Positions 43,277 to 53,200 of a stretch of DNA of 64,000 nucleotides are shown here, piece after piece. Both the position numbers and the translations under genes were made by a program. Positions within the stretch are counted from its first letter, which is position 1. Each line of letters starts with the position of its first letter. The notes under the pieces were generated by a model. That model saw only the letters and a list, made by a program, of their open reading frames with translations. It was not told the origin of the DNA and ran no database searches. Origin of the DNA: Kalaharituber pfeilii (lineage: Eukaryota > Ascomycota > Pezizomycetes > Pezizales > Pezizaceae). The stretch is from assembly GCA_015179045.1 (NCBI GenBank), contig WHUZ01000118.1, forward strand, positions 80,792 to 144,791, given 5' to 3'.

Positions 43277-45979
43277 ACGTGCCCGATGTGGTAACGATCT
43301 GCCCCCCTGTAACGATCCTACATTTTCACCCCCGCTTCGGCAACCTGCTCCTCATCTTTCAACCGCGATTATCCTGCATATCTCAGCGAATTCTACATAT
43401 TTTGAACTCGTTTTACCCGCAGTTAATAGCTATGCGACAGGAAAGTAAGCCTGAAAACATTAACCGAGCAATCGCTTATGCATACAAACATCGGGAAGAG
43501 TCAATACCAAAAATTGCTTCCTACTTTGATGTAAAAGCTATTACATTACGTAGACGACTCGATGGGGTACAGAAAGGAAGGAAGGAGGCTCGCGAAAGGC
43601 AGCAATTGCTTACTAGAGGTGAAGAGAATGCATTAGAGGCCTGGGCACTTACAATGAGTGATATGGGCTTTCCAGTTCATTTGCGAATGCTGAGATCTAT
43701 GGCTGTTTTAATTCTGCAGCGAAGGTTTAGCAATGCAGTTCCAGGAGATCGGTGGCATGAGAGGTTTTTACTTCGACATCCCATAGTTAACAGCAAATAT
43801 GTACAATATCTTGAGCGCATTCGGCATTCGCAAGGGACAAATATTCCAGCGCAGAAGGCATTTTATCGGTCACTCCGGACTACAATGCGCCAACTTAAGA
43901 TCACCCCTGACAACCTCTGGAACTATGATGAAAAGGGTATTATTATGGGCATTGCAACTGGCAGGCAGAAATGTATTGTTCGAGCAGGTCCAAGGCGAAA
44001 AATTGCAGTTACTGATGGCAATCGAGAATTTGTTACTGTCATAGAGACAGTCAGTAAATGCTGCTGGTCACATCATTCCTCCATACCTTGTCTGGCAGGC
44101 GAAAACCCATAGAGAAGGCTACTACGGTGCTGAGGGTGTCCATGAACTTCCTGCAACTTTTGGACGCTCGCCTAGTGGATACATGGATGATGAACTAGGT
44201 GTTGAGTTTATAAAATATCACTTTGAGCCATATACTCGCCCCGTGAACCCTACCACTACCTCCACTACCTCCACTGCCTCCACCACCCCTGCCTCCACCA
44301 CCCCTGCCTCCACCGCCTCCACCGCCTCTACCGCCTCTACCGCCGGCACCCCCATAGCAACCGGCCTTCCCTACAAGCACTATACATGACAAACGCAGTA
44401 TAATTATTTCGAGCGATTCACTGACCTTACCTCCCTCTAATATACTTGGCGCCTTTTAATTGTTGATGGTCACTCTTCCCATGTCGCTTACCAAGTCGTT
44501 GAATATGCACTCAATCACCGGATTCAAATGCTTTGTCTTCCCCCACATTCAACTCATTTAATGCAACCTCTTGATGTTGGATGTTTCTCTCCTCTCCAAA
44601 GACACTACCGCAATGGCTTACAAGATTGGATATATCAAAAGCCTTGTGATATTTTGCGCAAACCTGACGTCTGGGAAATTCTTTGTGGTGCCAGACAATC
44701 TACTTTTACTACCGATACTATTTTGGGTGCATGGCGGGGGTCTGGATGCTGGCCTATTGATCCGACCAAGTTATTCCTCCTCAAGTTCAAGCGACAATGA
44801 CGGTCAATTCAGATCTCTCTATATTAGATACTCCATCAAAGCAAATAGTACTACGAACTGCTCTGGACAAGGCAATTTTGACTCCACATACACGCAAGAC
44901 TGTGATGGATCATGTATTGTTTCTGGAGGAAAAGCTAACAAAATATACGGTGATTGAGCCTAATGCTACAACCTTCAAAGCTCTACGGAATGGTAAGATG
45001 GTCAAAAAAGCTCCGGCTGGTAGTTTGAAGCATATTAAAGGCCCTCGGACTCTTAATCGAGCGTATATTGAATCCTCTCGACAAGCCGAAGTCAAAGCAG
45101 CACTGGAAGCAGAGGAAAAGAAAGAGCGGAAGAGGCTGGAAAAGGAACAGAAAGCAGTAGAGAAGATAAGAAAAGAGGAAGAGAAAATTCAGAAGGCAGA
45201 GGAGCGACGAAAAATAGCTGAGGATAAGAAAGAAGCTGCTGAAGTGAAAAAGCAGCTAGCAGCGGAGGAGCGAGAAAGAAAGGCAGCTGAGCGGGCCGCA
45301 AAGAGAGGTCGTGGGGCAACTCGCGGGCGAGGCCGGGGCCGAGGAAGGCCTTTGGTTCAGGAGGTGGGAGGGTCCGAACACCTGCTAGGGGGGGGGTGAA
45401 GGAGGTTCCAGTAGTAAATCTCGAGCCACAGACCTCTTCTATCATACCTGATGCCTCAGACGAAGTTACTGCTACTATCTCTAGTGCTTCTTCTACCACT
45501 ACGTCAAGTCCTAGTATTCCTGGATCACCTGAGGACTCTGAGGACACTGATGATGATATTGAGGTACAGAGATTAGCTCGAGAATGTGAATTTCTTCTAT
45601 ATATTTGAAGGTGCGTGTATCCTATATAATTCCTATATACATTTATTAACTTTAACTGAAAAGACTAGTGCTAGGCGAATGATTATTACTCATTTTCTAT
45701 ATTATTTTACTGATTCTGAGAACATTGAGCTATATTATATGCAGGGAGGGGTTAATTCATATAAATTATGATGAATTTGGTTATAGTTATTGGAATTTTG
45801 GCTTTTTCCTTATTATGATAGTATATTCAGATTCAGCGGTATCAAATTGATATAATACTATGCAATTTCCGTAGTCGCAATATATCCAGTAATAGGTAAT
45901 AGGGCAAGGAATGCATGACGAGGAGTGCCAAGAGAGTGGATCGTTACAGGGGGGCAGCTCGTTACCACTTCGGGCACGC
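43277..45979 (+). mobile_element. Pogo/Fot1-like DNA transposon (innermost)
   Basis: 2.7 kb between inverted ends ACGTGCCCGATGTGGTAACG and, on the right, the inverse of GCGTGCCCGAAGTGGTAACG; the similarity extends over about 40 bp. TA at 43275-43276 and 45980-45981. The single gene inside is a broken DDE transposase. Confidence 0.85.
43432..45608 (+). pseudogene. Pogo/Fot1-like transposase, several frameshifts
   Basis: Likely start at 43432 (MRQESKPENINRAIAYAYKH), then a helix-turn-helix region (SIPKIASYFDVKAITLRRRL) and a CENP-B-type region. First catalytic block NYDEKG at about 43922. A frameshift near 44085 moves to PPYLVWQAKTHREGYYG. A Thr/Ser/Pro/Ala microsatellite (44244-44355) then enters, followed by stops. 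LLIVDGHSSH and CLPPHSTHLMQPLDVGCFSP (about 44458-44592) give the remaining DDD residues. A further shift at ~44770 leads to PPQVQATMTVNSD and a Lys/Glu coiled coil with an RGRGRGRGR stretch; a G9 run at 45390 shifts the last part. Inactive. Confidence 0.85.
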
Positions 45980-46217
45980 TATTCCATCACCCAACCACAT
46001 CTGATTAAAAATTAAACAATGTAGGCATGTACTATTTCGCTTGCTCTACAACTCTTCATTGTCCAAATTAAAAAAAATCTAATGTGGTGTTGAGAAATAG
46101 CAGATTAAAAAATTTGCACTTTGTATGGGAGGCCTTTTAATTGTTACATGCCAAGATTGCCAAGATTGCAGAATTAGTACTAGTGCAGAAAGAAAAATTA
46201 CTATATAGAGAAAAGAT

Positions 46218-46824
46218 CTACTCAACTCTTCGATGACTCTTATATACACGTTGTGTAAACTCTTCAGTACCATATCTACAACCATCCCGATAAGCCTCCA
46301 TGGTATGTAAACACTTATAAAAGAAGCGATTAATAGTAACATCTGGAACAGACTCAACCGCTTTATTTGTTGGCGTAGTAAAGTAAGCTGTTAATTGTCG
46401 GCATCCAGTAGCTGAGTGCTGCAAGTTTTGTTGTGCGTTTTTATGCTGCCATAGAGTCTGGCGAGAGACTTGTGCTCCACGTTGATATTTGAACTCAATA
46501 GTAGAAAAATCTATATCTACTATATTTTTCATGAGCTCTTTATAAACATCTACCACCATGTTCAAGTCTTGAACCTCGTGCTCATTCTGTTCCTCCTCTT
46601 CTAGATCACTCTCAGACTCATCCACTCTCAGACTCCTCACTTTCACTATATACAAGTGGTCTGGGGATGTCCATCTCTATTGCAGGTGGCTCGCCGGCAT
46701 CTACTTCCACCAAAAGTGCTCTCCTTTTCTCTTTCCTAGTAGCAATAGCATTTAATATAGCTCTTCTTTTCTTGGTAGGACGAGCCATTATAGTGAATGC
46801 CGGAATATCAGTAGAACTGTACAT
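46218..46824 (-). pseudogene. Internally deleted transposase remnant
   Basis: Minus strand, Met at about 46788 (MARPTKKRRAILNAIATRKE), an acidic stretch, SRQTLWQHKNAQQNLQHSAT, then directly MEAYRDGCRYGTEEF and YKSHRR before the stop at 46218. The last block resembles the far C-terminus of a group of fungal DDE transposases that end MDAYRxGLxG...KYRGHR; the start resembles their N-terminus. The catalytic middle is absent. A 16-bp tandem duplication (GAGGAGTCTGAGAGTG / GATGAGTCTGAGAGTG, around 46620-46655) shifts the frame; dropping one unit restores SESEESESDLEEEEQ. Family assignment is from memory and moderate. Confidence 0.55.
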
Positions 46825-47379
46825 ATTTAGTTAATATTCATAGATAAATAGAAGCTATAAAATTGCACTCACCTGTAGAAGCTTAATTCAAGTTGTCCGA
46901 AATTAAAAACCGTTGCGATGTGGAGATATGAGGCGCCCAAAAGTCTCAAGAGGAACAAAGAGAGTGGGCGAGCGGGGCAGCCTGAGCTGCATAGGTCAGG
47001 AATTTGGTGTATTAGTCAGCAGGCGGCCGAATGTTACAGGTGGTCCCTTACTGGTGCACTCCACCATAATAGCATGCGTTGGTTGAAAGGCTGTAGCTAC
47101 ATTGCTATTTACCAAGGCCCCCAAGAGAAACGCTGCTGTTTTCCCTACAAAACTGTCCTCTCAACAGAGAAGATACCCTGTTGCCACACCAGGTCACTGA
47201 CCTCTCGCACGGACTATGCCCAGCCTCTATTTTGCATCACTAAATGCTGGTAACAAGTACCAACATTTGATCTACCTACCCCACAATGTTGGTACCTGTG
47301 TCACAGTGTCATGGCGTAAAGTTTATCGTCTGATGAGGTCCGGGAGCGGCAGGCAGAATCTGCCTGTCCGGAGAGGTTC

Positions 47380-48443
47380 AGCCTGTGCCCGTGCTTCCGC
47401 CCGTGCCTCGGCGAGCTCTTCTCCTCTTAACACCTGCGCCCAGGTTTTAACTGCTGCCTGTTCCTTCTGCCTTTTCTTCTGTGCTTCCTCCTCCTTCTTC
47501 CTTTGCAGTAGCCTGTTTGCTACCTTCTGAGAGGCTAACCCCTGTGCAATATAGAGTTCCTCTACCATGCCCTTGATATTCCGGAGGTCAAGTCCCAAGG
47601 CCGCCTTTGCCATCAGGTCTTCATAGGTGCCGCCGCCTTCCACATCCTCTACCTTCTCCATATCCAGTTGCTCCATATTACTGGCGGGGTAAATGGGTGA
47701 TTTGATCAGAGCTGCCAACCCCGCGGTAGTCGCCTGTAGTGCATCCAGGACCTTACTGCCCTGCTTTGGGGCCATCCCCTTGACTCTCCTGAAATTGTAG
47801 AGCATCACTCGGTGTAATGCCCTGTGTGCCCAGTATAGCGCTTCGGGAATATTATGTCCCTCTATCTCGCTTCCCTTATCGGAACCCCAGAACTCCTCCC
47901 CTTGCCCGAGGCGGTGCCCATCCCCACTGGCGTCCCCAGCTCCTGCCCCCTTGTCCCCATCCAAACTCATATCTTCCTCTAGGGTAAGGGGTTCGACACT
48001 GGGTCCCCCCCTTCCTCCTCCTCCCCGGAGTCTGGTCCGTTCGTGTTCCCGTTCCCAACCTGATCTAGCGCCTCCACGATTTGCCTCACTGCATGTGCTG
48101 CAGTCCTGGATCTCCTGATGGCGATACCCACGTCTCCAAGCTGTATGGCTGACTTGCTCCAGATCGTCTTCAGAAGGTCTTGCAAATTCCATAGTGGGGC
48201 ATTCTCAACAAGTTGCCCTTCTCTAACCATAAGGTCCACCAGGGCCGCACTGGTTCCAGCGGCGCGGGTCATCAAACTGAGCCCTCCAATAATGTCTTCC
48301 ATCGTCTTCCTTTCCGCATCTGCGACGGCCTGTGCCTCTCGCTCCCAGTTGGCCACATCGACCCGAATGACTGCCCCGAGACCGTCCCGCATGACGACCT
48401 CATCAGCCACCGCCACATTCCATTCGCCAAGAGCCTCCCACAT
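47380..48443 (-). pseudogene. LINE ORF1, N-terminal half
   Basis: Minus strand from Met at 48443 (MWEALGEWNVAVADEVVMRD) through LVDLMVREGQLVENAPLW and AIQLGDVGIAIRRSRTAAHA. A G-run near 48005 shifts the frame to PLTLEEDMSLDGDK, then EALYWAHRALHRVMLYNFRR, and a Lys/Glu/Gln coiled coil (LLQRKKEEEAQKKRQKEQAA) with TWAQVLRGEELAEARAEARA. The long-TIR element cuts it at 47380; the zinc-knuckle half continues at 42226. No such N-terminal half is seen in the ORF1-only elements. Confidence 0.75.
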
Positions 48444-48850
48444 CGCTGCTTGGCTGCCTTGCTGTAAGGTTGTAAAGTTGGGGACCCCCAGCCTCCCGTA
48501 CGAACGCTTCGTTCCCCGACGTCGAGACCTGAATCAATCGATTCGTCTCGATGAGTAGAGTAAAATGATCAGTATGCCGTATCTGAAAAGGCCAGGATCG
48601 TTGTGCTATGCCGGACGACGGAATGGGTAAAAGGCAAGCTTGGCATGGATAACACGTGGAGATAAGGGCAGCACATGAGGCGATATCATATATATAGACT
48701 TTCTGTATAATCAACAACCTCTTCTCTTCTCTTCTTTTCGCACCCACGCTTTCGCACGCGCACTCGCATTGGGTCGTACATTCGTTTTGCCAGTTCTCAC
48801 CGCTCCGGTTCATCGAAAGGCAGGAGTGGATACTATCTGTCTATCTTACA

Positions 48851-48938
48851 TTGTAGTTCACCACTCTCCCGGACACACCGGCATCCCGACACATTTACCA
48901 CCAAAACTGCGCATGTCTGGGAAAGTGGTGAACTACAA
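48851..48938. repeat. 88-bp inverted-repeat mini-element
   Basis: TTGTAGTTCACCACT-CTCCC at the left and its near-perfect inverse (GGGAAAGTGGTGAACTACAA) at the right, ~26-bp arms. The core (CCCGACACATTTACCACCAA) resembles part of the 5726-5861 arm. TA dinucleotides lie close to both ends but not at identical offsets. Confidence 0.55.
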
Positions 48939-49018
48939 TAGCGATGGTGGGGTTGTAGATGCTGGTGGCTGTGGAGTAACCGGTGCAAACCGATTTCCTC
49001 AGTAGCTAGTCTATCCCT

Positions 49019-49067
49019 TGAGCCTCTATACCTCGCCATAGCCCTTAGGGCGGCATGCGAGTAATGA

Positions 49068-49104
<37 letters not shown>

Positions 49105-49113
49105 AGCCTCTAT
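49019..49113 (+). mobile_element. Tail-A-only insertion, 11-bp target duplication
   Basis: TGAGCCTCTAT at 49019-49029 and 49103-49113 flanks 73 bp made of tail A (CGCCATAGCCCTTAGGGCGG...) and 31 A residues. Confidence 0.92.
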
Positions 49114-49727
49114 GGAAGCTCATGCAGCATGTTTGACCGATCAGTGAATGGTTGTGGGTAAGTTACGGCGGAGACACGTCGTGTGTGGCTGGCATGGCGA
49201 AAAGTCGATTTTTGGAAATAAAAATTAGATCAACAGAATCAGCCCGCTGAAAACTATTGATCCAGGTAAGTATCACAAATAATCCTATCGCGGTTGCGAG
49301 GTTGCTCCAAAAGCTTGTTCCGTGGAGGTTGTTGTCGGTGTCGGTCTCTACTGGGCTGGGAAGTGGGAAAGAAAACGTTCTGAGTACGACTATGGTTAGA
49401 ATTCCTACTTTATCGATAACTTACCTACGACCCCCAACCCACCTCAGCATACGGACCACTACCACCCCACATATCTTATCGACCTCAATACCCCACTCTC
49501 ACTCCGTTGAAGTACGTAGATGTAACGGGGATATTGTATAGCGAGCCGGGTACGCTAAGGTGACTTGTGTCAAGCATCTCGGGATGTCGGTACAATGCAT
49601 ACGGGTAGAAAGGATGCGACCTAAGTACGTATTGCAGAGTCTCAATAGTGTATATATATTGGTGTTCATGGCTGCATGTTCCCTTTTCCTTTGCTCTTTA
49701 CGCAACCTCTTGTATTTAGTTGCTACT
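49114..49727. other. Intergenic left of the Copia element
   Basis: No gene or repeat recognised. Confidence 0.4.
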
Positions 49728-50071
49728 TGTGAAAAGGAGTACAGAGGAATAGGCTCAGAGATGTGTGTATTCAATTCTAATGATCAATCACGAACGGGGC
49801 TTCCAGAGCCCATATATATACAAAAACTCTATAACACGAAGTTGCATACAAAACCAGTGAACAGAACAGCTAAGTATTTGGACTGCCTAATATGGAATAC
49901 TCAGTCCGGAGTGTTTGGGCCATCGCGGATGTTCGGAGTGCTTAGGCCATCGCGGATGTTCGGAGTGCTTAGGCCATCGCGGATGTTCGGATGTTTTACA
50001 CACTCGGACTGTTTCGCTCGGACTGTTTCGCTCGGACTGTTTCGCGTGTGTTCGGCTCATGGTTTCTAACA
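49728..50071 (-). repeat. Copia LTR (3' LTR on the minus strand)
   Basis: 344 bp. Contains two units of a 27-bp repeat (GTGCTTAGGCCATCGCGGAT...) and a GGACTGTTTCGCTC repeat. The other LTR has three units of the 27-mer, which accounts for the 27-bp length difference. Confidence 0.92.
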
Positions 50072-50201
50072 CTCCCACTCAACTGCGTGTTCCTGTTCTG
50101 ATCCTGTAGCCTCCTTAAAACTCTCGATGCCTTATGCATACCTCCGTAGCAAAAACCCTATGGGAAAAAAGCTTACGTGAGAGAAAGAGTACTACCCCAA
50201 G

Positions 50202-53200
50202 TTACCTAAATTGCTTAACTCCCATTCCTTCCATGAAGTATTCATGTTTCGTGCGTGCTAATGCTTTTGTGCAAATATCCGCTAGGTTCTCATTGGTTTT
50301 GACATACTTGAGTGAGATTGCACCAGATTCAATGGCCTCACGGATGAAATGGTGACGGATTGCAATGTGCTTAGACCTATCATGATGCTTAGGGTCTTTA
50401 GCTAGATCAATAGCCCCATTGTTGTCTATTCGAATAAGTGGCCCTTCATGTTGTTGATTGTTGCATCCAGTCTCCCACTTGCTCTTGATTTCATCGAATA
50501 GCCTTCGCAGCGATATGCCTTCCTTGCAGGCCTCTGTAGCTGCCATATATTCAGCTTCGGTTGTGGAAAGAGCTACTGTAGGCTGTTTTCTAGACTTCCA
50601 GGAGATCGCAGCACCAGCGAGGGTAAAAACATAGCCAGAGGTTGATTTGCGTGTGTCAATATCACCGGCCCAGTCAGAGTCGCTATACCCTATAGGATGA
50701 TGATAGCCTATAATCCGTTCAGTAGCTGAGCTCGAACTTGACCTTGAGCCTTGAAATAGTAGGCCATGTTGTCGGGTGTGTTGAAGATATCGAAGAACAC
50801 GCTTTGCAGCTGCTAAGTGTTGAGCTGAGGGGGCAGCACTGAACTGTCCAAGTGTAGATACTGTGTAAGCTAGATCTGGTCGAGTTCCAAGCATTGCATA
50901 CATGAGCTTTCCAACAAGTGACTGGTATTGGCGTATTTCGGCTGGTGTAGGAGTAGCAGTACTATCTGTTTGTAGTCTGACATTCGAGTCGAGAGGAGTG
51001 GAAAGGCTCTTGCATCGATCCATGCCGAAATATACAAGAATACTGCTGATGTATTTAGTTTGGTGGAGCCAGATTATGCGATTTGGGCGGTCTCGAGTAA
51101 TCTCAAATCCAATGAATAACTTTACTGCTCCAAGATCCTTCATGTTGTATTTGCTAGCGAGCTGCTTCTTAATTTGATCTTTGAGTGTAGGATTGAATGA
51201 AAAGATCAAGATATCGTCAACCCAGAGCAGCAGTAAAATTCCAGACATGATGTAGAGATTTGAATCCTCTGTTGAGCGCTGGAAGCCAATGGATATTAGA
51301 TATGCATCGATGTCTGCATACCATGCTCGAGGTGCCTGTTTGAGGCCGTAGAGGGCTTTTCGGAGCTTGCAGACTTGGTTGCTGTTGGAGCTGTTGCTGA
51401 AGCCTTCGGGTAGCTCCATATACACTTCCTCATCGAGTTCAGGGTGAAGAAATGCTGTAATGACATCCATTTGATCAATATCAAGGTCATGTTCTGCAGC
51501 AATCGCCATTAGCATTCGAACAGTAGCAAACTTAGCAACTGGGGCAAAGGTTTCTTCATAGTCAACTCCTGCTCTCTGCTCATAGCCTTTAATCACAAGG
51601 CGGGCTTTATATCTTATGCTGCCATCAGCATTCTGCTTTACTTTGTACACCCATTTGCAGCCAATCACACTCTTGCTCTCAGGTACCTGAGCTTGGTCAA
51701 CAAGCTCCCATGTTTGGTTTTCTAGCAGCGAGTTAAGTTCTTCGCCCATAGCTTGCTCCCACTGAACACAGTCAGGGCTTTGCATGGCTTGCCGGTAGCT
51801 AGTCGGTTCACCAATTGCCTCCTTTACTGGTCCCTGGGCTTGAAAAGCTTTTGTCATGGTATGGCCAGATCTCCACAGAGCATCTGCCAGGGCATTGAGA
51901 GCTTCAAGCCTCCCTTCGTCAGGTGTAGCTTGTAGAGTACCAGATTCTAGTGCGTGACAGCACCTAGATATCTCTTCACTTGCATCAGTATGCACAGTGG
52001 ACACGTGGATTGTGTGGTGCTTAGCCATCTGGTCGGCATTGGGGTCTTTACCAGTCATAGAACTGGTAGCTGCAGCACGCGAGCGGCGTGGGCGTTTCTC
52101 AATGATTTCTTCTCCAAGACGTAGGCGTGGTATGTCAGGCTCTGTCCGTTGAGGCATCGTGGCCGGTATCCGAGTCATAGGCAGTGTCGCACCTGGCGTC
52201 ATAGCCGGCGTCGTAGGTTCATCAGCAATCTCAGTGATTCTGTCTTCATACCAGGCCTCATAGGGCGTTTTGTTCTCGAGAGCTCGTGTAGGTGACCTGT
52301 TCAAGATATACACAGCTGTTGCAGTAGCTTCTGCCCAGAATTCCTCATCAAGCTTAGCAGCACACCTCATAGACACTGCCATCTCCTTGATAGTCCTAAT
52401 TTTTCTTTCACTGACTCCATTTTGATGCTGAGTGTAGGGTGCGCTGGGTTCATAGGAGATACCGCTGCTTGACAGAATACCTCGGAATCTGCGGTTGTCA
52501 TATTCTCCCTTGCCATTGTCACACCTGAAACGTTTGATAACTCTCCCACTTTCCTTCTCTACATGTGCTTTAAAGTCTTGAAAAGCACTGCAGACCTCTT
52601 CAACTGTTTTGGATTCAAGGATGTATACCCATGTCATGCGTGAATAGTCATCAATGTAGAGGAGGAAGTACCTAGAGTTTCCAGGTGTGACTGGGAATGG
52701 ACCAGCAGAGTCAGAGTGAATGAGTTGGAGGGGCTCAGTTGCCCTCTCAGAGGGTGTTCGATTGATTGTGACCTTCTGTTTGCCTTGCAGGCATGGAAAA
52801 CAGGGACTGCCATCTTTGGATAGCTCTGCCTTTCGCAGCTCTATGCCAGTTGCAAGACCATTGGCAAGCGTCTTAACAGCAGCTGTATTCAGGTGTCCTA
52901 GGCGGTAATGCCAGAGCTCGAGTGTACCTTTAGCCAGAACGGTGGTGGCAGGCACGGTAGCGGCAGCGGCAGGCACGGTGGTGGCAGGCACGGTGGTGGC
53001 AGGCACGGTGGTGGCAGGCACGGTGGTGGCAGGCACGGTGGTGGCAGGCACGGCAGCGGCAGGCACGGTGGTGGCAGGCACGGCGGTGGCAGGCACGGCG
53101 GTGGCAGGCACGGCGTGGGTTTTTCGGAGGTTAATTACGTACATTCCATCTCGACGTTTGACAGTGATGACTGGTCGGTCCTGTTCATCTGCAATCCTGC

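Larger units (their letters stand above)
43213..47066. mobile_element. TIR element with TA duplication (middle of the nest)
   Basis: Termini TGGTGGAGTGCATCAGTAAG on the left and the inverse of TGGTGGAGTGCACCAGTAAG on the right, both continuing GGACCACC; TA at 43211-43212 and 47067-47068. It hosts the pogo-like element 43277-45979. Without it the element is about 1.15 kb and holds the minus-strand remnant 46218-46824. Confidence 0.8.
42227..47379. mobile_element. Long-TIR element (Mutator-like?) inserted in LINE ORF1, hosting nested elements
   Basis: Arms 42227-42350 and 47257-47379 are inverted copies, ~95 percent identical over ~123 bp, starting GAACCTCTCCGGAC. The flanks carry GCCTGTGCCC (42215-42224, 47381-47390), a candidate 10-bp target duplication, though the target itself is repetitive. 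Without the nested element 43213-47066 it would be about 1.3 kb and non-coding. Long arms and a 9-10-bp duplication suggest a Mutator-like superfamily; this is inference. Confidence 0.7.

Noticed and set aside
49912..49990. Regularly spaced 27-bp repeats that might suggest a CRISPR-like array
   Set aside because: Tandem without spacers, inside an LTR of a retrotransposon in a eukaryotic context.
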